Positions 36,410 to 49,874 of a DNA stretch of 64,000 nt are shown here, piece by piece. This stretch comes from Nymphaea colorata (Eukaryota > Streptophyta > Magnoliopsida > Nymphaeales > Nymphaeaceae). The notes under the pieces are model-generated. The model saw nothing but the letters and a program-made list of their open reading frames with translations. It was not told the origin of the DNA and did no database searches. The first letter of the stretch is position 1; every line of letters starts with the position of its first letter. Location: positions 19,474,581 to 19,538,580 of the forward strand of contig NC_045147.1 in NCBI RefSeq assembly GCF_008831285.2, given 5' to 3'. The translations under genes were made by a program, and so were the position numbers.

Positions 36410-39400
36410 GTTTACTGCTTCATATTCCGGTACATGAATTTATTTCATAGAATAAGGCTAATAAATTTTGGTTGGTTTGGGCTTAAGGGGAGAGCGGCTT
36501 CCTCCCACCACCCTCCCTCGGAATCCAGGTTTGACGTTTGAAAACATAAAACCTAGCCAAGTCAAACGAGAAGCATCACTCCTCCATTCCGATTCACTAT
36601 TTCCTACTCTCATCAATAAAATAAAGCAAGGTTTGGTGGTTACCATTTTAGGTGGAATTTGGTCTACTCGATCAACGTCCAAGACTTCTCTTTTTTGACT
36701 TGAACAAAAGAAAAGAGTATTTCATTATGTCATCCAAATCTTGAAGCAACGCACGCAACAAGTATTCACCAAAGGAAAGGGGGTGGAGGAATTTTTTATA
36801 AAATAATGAACTTTTTAGACCTTTTTTTTTTTTTTACTTTTTCATAATCCTTGTTTACTTTTTAAATTGTTTTTTTCTTTTCTATCTTATTAGGGGCATT
36901 TTAGTCATTGCATATTCTTATACATAATTTTTCATGCGCACATAACTAAGGTATGAGACTTGCTTTTGATGCTGCCGTCCCCCACCATACCTTAACTTGC
37001 ATGTCGGCCTTTGTAGCACACAAATTGACGTTTCAAAGATTCAAAACAAAAACTAACTTGCTGCTGGTGTCTACATTTATTCCAACCCCATTATGAAAAA
37101 AAGCTAAATAACAGAGGTAAACTCAAATTTGAATTCATGCGACTATTCTTTGAAATGTTGAATACTCGAGCACGAGTGGGCTTTATGCCATTTCGTTGAA
37201 AGTTGAAGAGACCCTTTGTAAAATCCGGGTATTCTTAATTAGAACAGGAGGAGGACTGTTTGACTGGGGTTGCTTAATTGAACAGGGAAAAAGAGTCCCC
37301 ACACGGAGGCGATTGCAGCTCATACTCTGCACAATCAATTCGACCGTTGCGTTCAATCACAATCCCACACTCCGTTTGCCGAAGACTGTGCGCGGGGGAA
37401 CCCGTCCTTCCCGGTCCGAACCATTTATTCAAAGACGACATTTGGAGCTAACGCGTTTGCTCACTGAACAGCACTAACTCGGGCCTGACCCAAATTCAAA
37501 TTAATAGAAAATGAAAACTCTCTCGTTTTATTTATCGGATATACGTAAATATTTGATCAGATTTACTTCAAAATAAATATCATATATCCAATGCATTTAC
37601 ATTTTAAAAATCAACTAGATTCGGTTTAAAATTTGGATTCAGATTTAGATGTGAATCCAAATATCAGATGCGCATTGGATTAAGAGTGTGAGATCAGATT
37701 CTGATTTTAAATTCAAGTATGACTTTTTTTTTCATTAACTCTCTAATCCACATATATAAACGTTTGAAAAAGCAGATATGATTGAAAGCACATCTCATAT
37801 GAATTTGATCCATTGACATTGTTAACATCAGTAAGGTGTGATGGCACATCTCATGATCACATATTACCGGGCACTTTAAATGCACAATATTGTTTATAAA
37901 GGCTCTTTCCTGACCTAGATATACAGTGTTAGTCACAGTCGATGTCTTAGAGAGCTGGTAAACCTCTTTCTCAGAGCGCTTTTGGTATTCTATTCTTTAG
38001 ATTCCATTCCATGAATGTGTAACATATGGGCACATCCATGGAACACATATATTTCGAAGAAAGTAGTGTTCCTGTCACCAAACGCTCACTTAATTACTTT
38101 ATTTTCAACCCTAACTCGTCCAGATTCAGGTTATTCTAAAAGTCGACCGAGTCAACAAGTCTACCCACAAACCGAGTGAGTTGGTGATCCGATCATCTAT
38201 CGATCTGATTTGCCACCTCTAGGTCAAACAACCCCTTGTTTCTTTGACCTTTGTGACTCCTCTTCTTTTAAGGGAAAAAATATGGGCCTTATGTGGCACG
38301 TTCCAAAACAATAATAAATTGTTTTTCCACTAAGCACTAACGAAATATGTGTTATTTATTTCTTTAAAAACCATTGGGCAGTTCGGCCATATATAGCGAT
38401 CAGAGTGCGTAAGATCGAGGAGACGTGCTCCCTGCCAGAGAATACTGCTAATAATCAGACTTTTTTGGATCCGAAATAGACCCAAAGTGCCGATCTATCA
38501 AATCAGTATGATGCCTAACAAAAAAATGACATCCCAACAAAGTTTCTTCATTACTTAGTCCATGATATTGAGTGTGTACTGTGTTCCATGGTATTGATAA
38601 GATTGGAACTCTGAACTCAGTTTTGAGGAAGGAAGACTTGCGCCAATGGACTGTTGAAGGAGAATGAGAACAGTAAAAGAAGGCCATTGCATTGAGGCAT
38701 TCAACTGTGTACTTCCCATCATTCATCAACATCAGGCGAAGAAGAAATTTGAAAGACACCAGAATCTTTCCACCTACGGAGTCCCTAATTATTTACCAGC
38801 AAAGTAAAAGAGCAAATTGTTTAATCCGACCTAAAGGGGCATAATGTAACCGGACAGTAAAGCGGTTCACATTCAAAGATCTGGAAGTTTGAATTTCATG
38901 GTCATTATTATGATTTAGCGTGTTATTCATCAGGGTGGCTAATTCAAATAATGGTAAGCCCAACAACCGAATTAAAAGATACATTTCCAAATCAAAACCT
39001 TAGAAGCATAAGAGTTTCACCTTAGAGTTTTACCACTGAATGTGATTTCTCCTAGCTGAACTTAAAAAAAAAAAAAAAAAGAGTCAAAATCCAGCTGACC
39101 AAAACCTGGGCCGTCAGGTGTCCAACCAAAATGTGGTCGGCCAAAATTGACGAAACTCTATGAAGAAGCCATGTTAGACCCATTCGCGTCCGTGTTCTTT
39201 GTGATCCGCACATTTATTGTTCTTCTTTTCCAAGTATCATTTTGTTATCCTGTCGAATTGAATGCTCCCACTTATTCATACAAACCAGATAGAACACGGT
39301 AGCTACCCAATTACAACCATCAAAACGTAGCGTATGCGTTGGAGTTCTCGGTTTATATATATATATATATATATATTCTATGTATGTATGTAGTAAAAGC

Positions 39401-42400
39401 ACGGGCAGAGAACATTGAAGGGTATTTGAATTTCATAATCTCATTGCCTATTCACTCGTAGAAAATCCTTATAAATGTCGATGGTAAAAATTTATATGAT
39501 AAAATTCAACTATGAAAGCTACTGATGAGATGGTAAAGATTTATATGATAGCATTCAACTACGAAAGCTACTCATGAACTGAACCCTGCGTTAATGCTGT
39601 GGCATGACAACCCAGACAGTACTCTTTTTTATCAGTTGCTTTAAATACCGAGACAGATGTTGGTTGTCTAGCCTGTTTAAAGTTGTAAATATTTAATTTC
39701 CTCCAATATATATAACGACAAATTAAAGATTAACACCATAAAACTACTTTTTTCAAGAGAGTAAGTGGCAATCACGTCTTTTCATCATTCCATGTACAGC
39801 ACCTATCATCTGAGATATTTTTCCAGAGTTGCAGCGGTCATAATCAAAGTTCATGAAATTATTTGCCAATTGAATAAATCTGAAACTACGTTGACTTATT
39901 ATGATCTACTCAATCCACTTAGTTATTGTGATCTACTCAACTTGGTTGATAGTTTATAAAATGACACTACAAACTACATATATTTAACGTAAATGACAAA
40001 ATTTAGGTTAAGGAAAAGCTTGACTGCCCAAGTAAAATCTGCTTCAATCAAGATTAATTGTCTGGAACGTTCAGATGGTGTCAAACATAGGAAATAAAAA
40101 CTCCACAGATTTTCATCTCATTTTAAGTATAAACTCTGGTGAAAAAGGAGGGAGGTAGTTACATGAATCTGGGTGCACGGTGCATGACATGTAGACCCAT
40201 GACCCACTTTGAAGATGACCCTAGCCCACCGTTAAGAGCAAGTGTCATGCACACAGTCCTGTGGCACAAACCTTTATATCGAGTACATGCATATAACCAC
40301 CTGCCAAGAGCTAAAAGAGTTGACTTTCTTCACTCACCCAACTGTGCCTGCAACACTATTTATAGATTGCAGGACCTCCACACGCCAAAGAGGACCCCAA
40401 TCTCGTATAGAGTTATTGCTATCTTTTGGGGGAAATTATTTTCAAAATTATAATTTAAGTAAACACAAATGAAATTTTAAAACTTTGTGACAGTAGACAA
40501 ATATTTGAAATTCTGTGTATCTGTAAGCCAAACTCTTTACTTTCCAACGGCCTATGACCAAGGAATCCGATTGTAGTAAATTAAAACTTATCCTACTTCT
40601 TTACTTATTTTTGTGGTTCTTTCCACCACTTCAAAGAGATGTCACGGCTTTCCTTTTTATGTGCGGTTCGTTATAGAATTCACAAAGCATGCTTCAGAAC
40701 ATTTTACGGTTCAAAAGAATAACGAATTAGGTCGTAATAACGGCGACAAGATTTATAATCCAAATCCCTTTCAAAGGACTACAAGCTTTTTGGGTTTACA
40801 ATGCCCATACCACATGTTGTGACTTGGAGAAATATGCATGTGCGTTAGGATGGCGAAGAGTCGTGGAAGAGATGGGATGAGAAGTCATTATCAAGGATTA
40901 CCGAGCATTACCGACAGAGGAATTCTAAAGCCAAAGTAGTCCCATCCACATCATACTTGCTGCCAACCACTTTGCGGCCGCCCCTTTACTTCAACCTTAC
41001 GCGAAAATGGCCTGTAACCTACCTAGCTCATCCATTCAAACAAGCAAGGGACAATTGCTCGTGGATTTTGTGCCGTCAATCGCTGATCTAGTCAATTTTA
41101 CAAGAACTTCTTGCAGGCAATCAATGAGTTTTGGCTTTCTCAATGGCAACGCCATTTATCTCTCTTATATGTATATATATATACACACACGTGCATGCAG
41201 TACTGCATAATGAACAGATGCATGCATACATGTGTCTGCATGCGCAGCGCGTTTAGTTAAACCTCTGGCTCCGGTCGGGCCCAATGTCCATTTAAAGTAG
41301 CCGTAATCTCATAATGTGGCAGATGGGGGATTATATATTTGCATTGAACTGTGGCCATGGAGTTTAATGGCCATAACAGAAACTGCGGGATTCGAACCTC
41401 CGGGAGGGAGCAATCTCAAATCGCAGCCCTGCCTTCTGTAATTGTAGGTTAAATAATATAAGAGAAAAATGTTCTCCCTTGCTCAGGATTTGGTCGCTTA
41501 AAGGACTTCTCAAAGAAACGAGATCAAGAGTTTCGTGCCAACGTATATGCTTGATTTAACAAACGTTCAACTTAAGCATTTTAATTGGTGAAGGATGGGT
41601 GGGCGCGCGTATGGAAAAAAACGCGTTTGTTTCAGATGCCAAGATCACACGCATGCAGTTGTTTGCTTGAAAAATGCACGTCTAGCTAGTAGAAATATCC
41701 AGGTCTGGTTGATCGAGCGCGTATATTTATATGTTTCGTGTATGATGTGTGTGTGGGTAAACGAACTATTGAAAAAAGTGATCTGTTTATTAAGATGCAT
41801 ATTTACGAAGATGAAGAATCTATCTCCAATAATAAATTTGTGTAAGAAGTAACTGAGAAGATAGTGTATCATTTTCCTCTCTCTCTCTCTCCCGCTAAAG
41901 TGTATGATTCTAATTTCTAAAGTTCAGTGCATTTGTACCACATTTAGTAGACGATGTCAACCGGGAGAGGTGATAGGTAGGGTTAGCTGGTGGCATTGAA
42001 TGGCCGCGTTTGACTGATAGCCCACTGACTGGCAATATGAATGCTAGCTGCTGCTCCCGCTGCCGGCCGGCCGGCCAACCATCCGGCTGACTACTGGGGT
42101 TCTCCCTCACAGGCGGCCTACCATGTGCAGCAACAGAACACCAGCCTGATAGCGCTTCGTCCATTTCTGCCCATCCATGTGAGACTGTTTCCCCTCCGAG
42201 TCCGTTGGGGGCCCCATCGAAACAGCAGAACCTCGTCACTGTCTCTATCATCACCGTCCGTCATCATCCTTGGCATCTCAGCTTCATGGCGTCCACTGAT
42301 TATGGCTCTTTTCAGGAAAACAACTGTGGACTCACAGTTCGATCGCTTCAAACTCATGTATATCAGCTACCGATCTACTGCATTTTCGATATTTTCTGAT

Positions 42401-43322
42401 ATTATGGACATCACCTCTCTCGATTGTTTCGAGATATGTATGTTAGAAATCAATGACATTAAGTCCTGTACGCCATGTTTCCGAGGTGCAGACTTTTCTG
42501 TGCTTCCCAGTACATTGGTATCATGACATGAGATCTAAGGAGTACTTCTGATGTACCATCTGTATTAGTAGCTTTTGCAGAAGTTTTTCTTTGATAAAAA
42601 CACAAAACTATCATGATTTCTAGTTTTAGCTTTCTTTCAAAAAGGGGCTTTGATCAATAAACTGTTTTTGGTGAGTTCTGGGGAGTTTATAATTTCAGTT
42701 TGGTAGAATTAAATGATCATACATAGCGGCAACATCATGGAATTAAAAATATTTTTATAATAAAAATACCCTTACGTGAAAATTGAAATGGTAGAACACA
42801 GCCGCTTTCTGCTGATACTGAAGTCGTGCATGCCAGGAAATTACACGATAACGCGTACTGTTTTTTAAAAAAAATATCATGAAAAGTCCACGCCTAGGCT
42901 TCAATCCGTGATAGCAAATCAATCGATTTGATTTGGTGGCCAACTAAGCTTGTTATAAGTCAGCTTACAATTATTTTTTAAAACACCTCTAAAAGTTTAT
43001 ATGTTTTTAACTGATTTACGGAATATCGTCCCAATGATCGTTTGACTTTGTTATCATTACATATATTCGATTACTGTAGAAGACGATACAAAAAGTCACT
43101 GGCAAGATATTCAAACAGGAATATTCGTATATTTCGGATTAGACTTCAGAGTTGTTACATGTATTAAAATAGCAGTACTGCGCATCCCAAAAATATTATG
43201 TATCGGAATGTTATTCACATACATATAGCGCGACTTGGACCATTAACAACTCCAATAAAGTGGGTCTGACCCTTCAGTTTTTCATCCGATCACCATCAAT
43301 ACATTAATCAGCCAATCAGTGG

Positions 43323-43325
<3 letters not shown>
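36410..43325. other. Intergenic region upstream of GPAT; no gene supported
   Basis: Mostly AT-rich DNA with poly-A/T runs (36820, 39064), a TA run at 39354-39375 and a GCCGGCCGGCCGGCC run at 42062. Two ends, GAGCGCTTTTGGTA near 37974 and the inverted TCACCAAACGCTC near 38076-38088, suggest a MITE of about 115 bp. Frames at 41910-42526 (both strands) are GC-richer but match nothing I recognise. A TATA-like CTATTTATAG at 40356-40365 has no convincing gene after it. Confidence 0.45.

Positions 43326-43375
<50 letters not shown>
43326..43375. repeat. (TA)n microsatellite
   Basis: About 25 uninterrupted TA units. Confidence 0.95.
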
Positions 43376-43378
<3 letters not shown>

Positions 43379-44194
43379 CACAATAGCAAAAAAAAATAAA
43401 AACAATGATCATAGCAATAAGAAATAAAGTAACAAGAAGAAACTGTTGTCTACAAAAACTGAAACATGATGAACTATAAGAACAATGCTTTTATCATGTA
43501 AAATTCTGATCGATCGCCATAACCTTTTCAAAACATTAAGAGTCAAGGCCTTCCAATTGTATCATAAAAAAGGTGTTACAGGGCATTTCATAAGAAATAC
43601 ATTGCGTTTAGAAGTTTAAAAGCCGCCTTTCTAGTACATATGTTGCATTCGTTTATTCTCTTTAATAAAAGTGGGGAGATGACCTCCCATCCGCATTGCA
43701 TCGGCAAGCACGCATTTCCAGCTAGCTAAAACACATAGTTGAAGAATATTATTTTGGGTTTAGAGGACGACGGCATTGACATTCACAAGATGTCAAGATT
43801 CATTGCCATAAAGAATTGAAACATGAAATCTAATATTCTTGCTCTAATATGCTTTCTTCGTGTTCTAAGTGTCAAAATACCCCTTATCTCAATATCCACC
43901 ACAATTCCGTTTGGTCGAAAAGAGTATTAAAATATTGATCTATTCATTTGGAACATCTTAAGCAATTAGGTAGCCAACAATCGTTTAAAGATATGCACGT
44001 CTAGCTGTATACAAGTTATATTTCTTTGGGACAAGTTCAAGGCAGCCACGGAACTGCAACGAGAGTTAGGGACGGTGAGAGGCTTGAGGGTATAAAAGTT
44101 TTTTATATTACAATAATAAATGTTACGTTAGACAGCGGATCTAAAGTATATATGTATACCGAATAATAATAAGTTAATTTTCTGGCCCACTGTT

Positions 44195-44800
44195 AGGTCC
44201 CATTTGAATACATGGAACTTTATTATAGGGCTAAAGCTATAGTTCAAATTAATTCGGTGGAATGTTGCAGCTGTAAACAAATACAAAAGTTTGGTGCTGA
44301 GAGTTTTGGAACCATTAAGTAGGGTTTGAATACATAGAACTAAACACCGGAGCTTAAAACTACCGGGTATTTAGCATTTGGTATTTTTTTGGTGAAATTT
44401 TTGTTCTACTTCCCCTTTACCCCATTAATTTGATTTTATGGAACTTTTGTTTGGACATTGGGAAGTTAATTGGCAAAAAATTTAAAGCTCTTCCTATTTA
44501 GGTGTAACTTTAATACCGGTGCTAAAGTTTCACAACTGCTCCAAAACTCCTGGTACTAAGGTCATGTTTTTGTCTGCAACTGGAACTTTCCACCGAATTT
44601 GAATTCCAACTCTACAGTATACTTCTATATATTCAAACATGCCGGTATAAAATTTTAGTACCAACATTAAAGTTTCATTTAAACAAGTGGGACTTTTAAA
44701 GTTCTACCTGATTCGGTGGAACTTAAATGCTAAGAATTAATTTTTTTGTCTGTTAACTTTTCAATGCCCAGAACAAAAGTTCCATGAAATCAAACAAAAA
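44195..44800. mobile_element. Nested foldback (MITE-like) cluster
   Basis: The left edge (TTTGAATACATGGAACTTTATTATAGGGC, abbreviated by its core ACATGGAACTTTAT) is matched in inverted form at the right edge near 44765-44795. A second inverted pair lies inside: 44201-44285 against 44562-44640 (both contain ATTCGGTGGAA and TTGCAG). Further direct copies of the core (ATGGAACTTTTGTTTGG near 44440; GTTTGAATACATAGAAC at 44324) suggest several insertions of one family. No coding capacity. Confidence 0.6.
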
Positions 44801-47599
44801 AACTCTTTTATCCTATATAAAATTTTGAAAAGTTGTATTTTAACCCTGTTAAAATTTTGAAACTTTAATTCGGCCCAACTCATGAATGTCTTAAAGGCGA
44901 ACACCATCGAGAGTCTCACGTTATAAGGGTTCAGCCATCGAGAGACGTGATCTGCTCTACGAAACAAACGGCGAACAGATCAAGTGAAGCATCCATCGTA
45001 GTCCAAGAAATGGCTTGCTAGGGGTACATTTAGACGTTCGAAACTATTCTTTGGTGTGAGAATATGTCTCGGGAATGACTGAAGAATTAAAATTCGTGAA
45101 TATTTTCCTGTAAAAGTTGATCTTTCGAAATCTAGAAAAATCAACCGTACTGTTTATGTTTCTCATTTGTTAACATGGCCGGCCCCGCTTTGCTAACAAT
45201 CCTTAAATACGAGTAAAACTTTGCTGAATTACAGTTCGACTGTACTGTTGCTTAAAAGAAATAACAACGTACAATACTATTTATTTTTCGCATAAGATTA
45301 AACAACAGTACTTCACATGAAATAATGAATATAATTTAGTACCTACCTTAATAAACGTACTTTGCGCACCTTATCTTATAGTTTGACTGAATAATCGGCG
45401 ACATATGTGCAGAACGTGAAGCATCATGGGAACAGAAGGCCGCAATTGAAGTGTGGGAAAAGCTTCGTTAATTTCCAGGCAATTTTTTCTTTTATAATCT
45501 CAAAAGGGAGCCGCACATTTTTGAGTTCCAGATATTTGACAAACTTAATTTTGTTGAAGACTATGACGTAGCAGCCTGACTTTGTTCTTCGAATTTGGTA
45601 AATTGTTGATATCCACAACATAGAAATTCGGTGACAGGGAAAAGGATGAGCAGAACCTGAAAACCGTGACCCGAGACCATCTGCGCTCCTGAATGAAGGC
45701 ACATGCATTTCTCGAAAAAGCAGGAAAAGTCGCGAAAGAAACTATTTCCAACGTAAACTTCTTGGGAAGTGGGGTCTTGAGAAACTTTGAGTGAGGAGAA
45801 AGCAGCAGGAGCACACAAACAGAACATGCATGCATGTGGATGATGCATGCATGCACGCACGCGCCAATCAATCTAGGTTGTTCCTAATATTCTTTTGGGT
45901 TTCAGGTGGTTAAGAATCAACATCATGGGATCTAATGAAATTCCAAAGACCGGAAATATTGCTAAGATTCAAAGACCTAGTGCATCAGGGAATTGTTATT
46001 GGAAATAAGTCTGAAATAAACACTTCTGAGAAATGTGATGTGTTATCTCCTCCAAATCAACACCATCGGTAATGTCCGTAGCTGTATCTTCCATGGATGT
46101 GGGTGAAAAATTCACTAGACCACGTTAAACCACTCATCTTTTATTTTTTCAAGAATTCTGTTGGGGTATTGAGATTTTGATCTTGTCCAACATAAGATGC
46201 CATTTGGTTGAGCATGAAAAGGATAGAATGGACGTTTAGTTAAGTTAGGTAAAAGTTAGGCTACATCTAAATCAAATCCAAACCGTACCCTATTTAAGTT
46301 AAAGGTCCTAATGAATCCAACCTCTGATGAAGTGGACGGTGCTGGCACTTCGCCGTGCCGGCAGTGGCATACAGGTCAATAACTTGTTCAGCTTGGATAT
46401 AGAGTGCACATATTAGTTAATTGGATATGCCGCCAACGCCATACATTAATGGATCGGAAACCTGCCAAATAGTGACGCACGTATCATGAATGTGATACAC
46501 TTTTTACCAAGTTAGGGTCTCAAGAGATCAAGTTTGGATCAGTTAGATACATAAGAAAACAGAGTGAAATAACTGGGGCAACCATACGTTAAAAAGTGCA
46601 GAATTTCAGAACCATTATCCATCTTTCTACATGTCTATGCCTTCTTTGAGAACGTCGAGCATGAAGTAAATAATCTACATAAATGAGAGTCATCTAAGCC
46701 TGATGAAGATAAATTTCATGAACATGTACTTGTGTTTAATCTCTAATTAGCTAATAAAATCTCTCACGGATCACCCGTCCAATGGGCATAACCTAGTCCA
46801 AGCTAATTTCCATTCAAAAATTTATTAGTATTATTAACGAGCTGAGGTAGAGCTTATTTTTGCCGAACTAAATAAGAAAGCACAGCGTATCAAATTAAAT
46901 GTGGACATCTTGAACTTGAACATCTTAATTAAGTCCGGCTGTAGCCCTTGCTAGCACAATAAAAATCAAAGACTTCAAACATGGGACTTGGACACCTTTG
47001 CTTATGGCATCTTAAACGGGTGCTACTGATCATATTCCATCTAAGTGGCTACGGCCGTACTGCCGACCCTTCTTCATCAAGCAGAATATTTTCTCAGTTA
47101 ATATCACCGATATAGTCGCCGGTATATGAATATGCCATATACTGTACGGCCTAAAAAGTCACCGTTGACGATCTTTAGGTCGCCAATCTATGGCGGTGAC
47201 GCCTTCCACCGTTGTAGCCAACCGGTCACACCTTCACCGCTGTAGCTCCAATGCATATCCGGTGACACTGCTGTAGCTTCGTTTTCTGCTTACATGGCAG
47301 TTTGGGGAAATATATAATGAAGACAAAATCAGAACTGGATATAATTACCATCAATCAAAGACCAGATCACATGCTTACCTTCACTGATTCACTTGGTTCC
47401 ACACAATGCCTAAAACTACCGTTGGATGAAGATCTCCATTGTTTGCTAAAAGCCTAAAATCCACCATGCCATTGACCTTGTCCAACTGCCAAGTGTCAAC
47501 TCTAAATCAGTGCAAAGTGAAAAGCAACAAGTGCTTTGGACTAGATAGAGTATCACTGCTCAAGCAGGTAGGAATGGCATTAAATTTTAAATAGAGCAG
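44801..47599. other. Intergenic region; no gene supported
   Basis: No recognisable coding frame. Between about 47100 and 47285 words such as TCACCG and CGGTGA recur in both orientations, which is common in subterminal regions of plant DNA transposons. No terminal repeats were found. Confidence 0.45.
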
Positions 47600-47740
47600 T
47601 AATAAAGTGTAACATAGAAAATGAATTCCAATTCTCAAGATACATGCGCCTTGCAGCTGCAATAGCTTCTTCAGTTAGTGGCTTTTGAATGAACCTCGCA
47701 TTGCATTTGATGGATCTTGACACCAACTGTTCCTGACAAG
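47600..47740 (-). other. Possible exon of an unrecognised gene
   Basis: On the - strand CTTGTCAG (a good acceptor) precedes an open segment reading EQLVSRSIKCNARFIQKPLT and then EEAIAAARRMYLENWNSF. It looks more protein-like than nearby frames (charged, helix-forming, little low complexity). A stop follows 12 residues later (TAA about 47582). I do not recognise the family and no neighbouring exon is certain, so this may be a terminal exon or chance. Confidence 0.3.
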
Positions 47741-47831
47741 CACAAATATGCATTATAAATTGCCTTTTTGAGACTAAACTACATAACATAGATGAACAGA
47801 CATAAAAATATTTTATCAAACCTATTGTCAT

Positions 47832-49599
47832 GTAACAATGTTTATCTGTAAATGGTGCATTAAATGTTAGGAAGTATCAACTTCTAGTCCATCAACCAGG
47901 GAATGGACATGACTGGAATAAGCATTCTTTGAAAAGCTTCCAGGATGTCATGTCCAGCAAGAATCACTACAACCACCAGCGTTCAATAACATCAGATGGA
48001 TGCAGGACCAACCCTAGCTCCTCTATCACCAGGTAATCATAAGATGCAAGTTACAGAAACAAATAATCTTTAAACAATGTTCTCAGGGTCTCATAATAGC
48101 TTCCTCATAGAAATCAAGAGAAGAAATACTGTATGCTTGAATATTCCATCTGTTAATACATCAATTAGTCGGTGCTCCTTAACAAGATTTTTCATCTATA
48201 TATATGGTTTCTAAGTGGTTCAACAACTTGTCTCCAGTTATCAGCACTTTGTTCTCTTTTACTGCCTCGTCACTATTACATCACTGGTAGGCTTAGGATA
48301 TCCACCAATTGACCAACCATGAAGCAATGTCTGGCCAATTGTTGTTCTCCTCTAACCATTCATTATTAAACTTTGAGAATCTTAAGGCTTTCTACTTTGC
48401 CTCTTCATCCAGCAGTCTTAGGATTTCTGTGGGATTCCTTCAAATGGATTTCTCTGCATAAGCATTTGAAATTGTAAGACAAAACTTTCAAAAGCATGGC
48501 TCGGTGTAGAAAATCATAGAATGATTGCATCCCTAACATGCAACCGAAGGAGAAAAGTGAAAAATATAAGGAAAAGAACATCGCATCATAGTTGTCAGAA
48601 GATGGGACAATATGAACACTAACTGTAGACACTTCACAAAATTTTCTTGAGGTATTCTAGTTGATATTTTGCAAGATTTAGTATGAACTACGATCGAGCT
48701 GTGGTTGTTAAACAGAGAACCATGAACTAGGATCAACATTGACAAGCAACACCAACTTTTCTATGCGCATTGTTTTGATAACCAAGCTTCCCACCCCATT
48801 CATCAAAGAATTGAAAGCAAGCATAGTTTTCACAATGAATCACAGTGTGCAAAGTAAAATCAGTCGACTTTCTTTTCCTTTATAAAGCCCTATATCAAAT
48901 TCCAGTATAAACTTCTACATCCTTTTTTTCTTTCGTTTTTCAGGTCTCCTCTCTTTCCTAAAATTGACAGGAGGATTGTTGTACAGAGAAAAAAAATGAG
49001 AGAGCAAGAGAAAAGATGGGTTTACGTGTGTGTGTGTGTGTGTGCATATATTTGTCCATTTATATTAGTAATGAATGATTGTAAAAGCATAAGAGCTATG
49101 CAGTAGTTAGGTGAGATGACTTAAAAACATTAAAAATGTCTTGAATTGGATACGTTAGATATTTCCTATGGCATTGCATGATAGAGACTCGAGAATCTTT
49201 TCTCTAAGAACAGTCAACAAATAGGCTGCAGAGTGCAGACACCTCAGTGTGGCTAAGATCAATGTGGCGCCACTTTATTGAATAATGAAAAATCTACAGT
49301 GAGCACTAAGGCGTAAGAACATCCTACTAAGTTTAATAGTGGATAGAAGAGGTTACCACTATAGTACTATACTGTTGTTCCTCTCCAAAACTCAAAATGA
49401 GCTTTCTGAACATGTTCGACCTGTCATTTGAAACATGTACTATACAGTTGGATATTTATAAGTGAACCTTTGATTGCCTAGACAATCTTTAGTTCATATA
49501 GGTTATCTTTGTACTGATGGCAGTTAGACATATGGTGAGGAAGTCCAGAACTGCCCTCACCACCACACACATTTTTATACTTGAAATCAGGTGAAAAAA
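47832..49599. other. Flank left of the composite retroelement; no gene supported
   Basis: AT-rich with a (GT)n run at 49027-49043. Short frames have no recognisable product. Confidence 0.5.
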
Positions 49600-49604
49600 G
49601 TTAT
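49600..49604. repeat. Target-site duplication (GTTAT), left copy
   Basis: GTTAT precedes the TG of the left outer LTR and is repeated directly after the CA-end of the right outer LTR at 60795-60799. Confidence 0.75.
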
Positions 49605-49795
49605 TGGAACAACCCGACCCACTCCTAGGCTCGGGCCCCTGGTTCGACGGATCCCAACCCGCCCCCTAGCAGTTTCGATTCCAATCCTAAAAAGGCTAGG
49701 AACCAAGACAATCATCTCATTAATAGCCTTCCTTTATAAGCCCTTGAAGATCCCTCACAATCTTCGATACGGGGCTAAACTTATGGGGTGTTACA
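49605..49795 (-). repeat. Left outer LTR (TRIM-type, 3' LTR)
   Basis: 191 bp; on the - strand it starts TGTAACACCCCATAAG and ends GGGTTGTTCCA. It differs from the right outer LTR by scattered substitutions and at its last three bases. Confidence 0.8.
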
Positions 49796-49858
49796 ATCCA
49801 CACCCCTTAAGGCACACGCGTCCGCGCGTGTGGGACCCCAGGTCCGAGTGTTGAACCG

Positions 49859-49870
49859 ACTCTGATACCA
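49859..49870 (-). promoter_or_regulatory. Primer-binding site between gypsy LTR and TRIM-type leader (left arm)
   Basis: On the - strand TGGTATCAGAGT lies four bases after the gypsy LTR end (GTGACA). The leader that follows is the TRIM-type one, not a gypsy gag leader. Confidence 0.8.
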
Positions 49871-49874
49871 AAGT

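Noticed and set aside
41388-41398. GGTTCGAATCC on the - strand, a perfect tRNA B-box
   Set aside because: The flanking bases do not form a T stem or acceptor stem, and no A-box at the right distance was found; no tRNA or SINE is supported.
41910-42526. GC-richer frames on both strands (79-161 codons)
   Set aside because: No recognisable domain or splice structure; the two strands are equally open.
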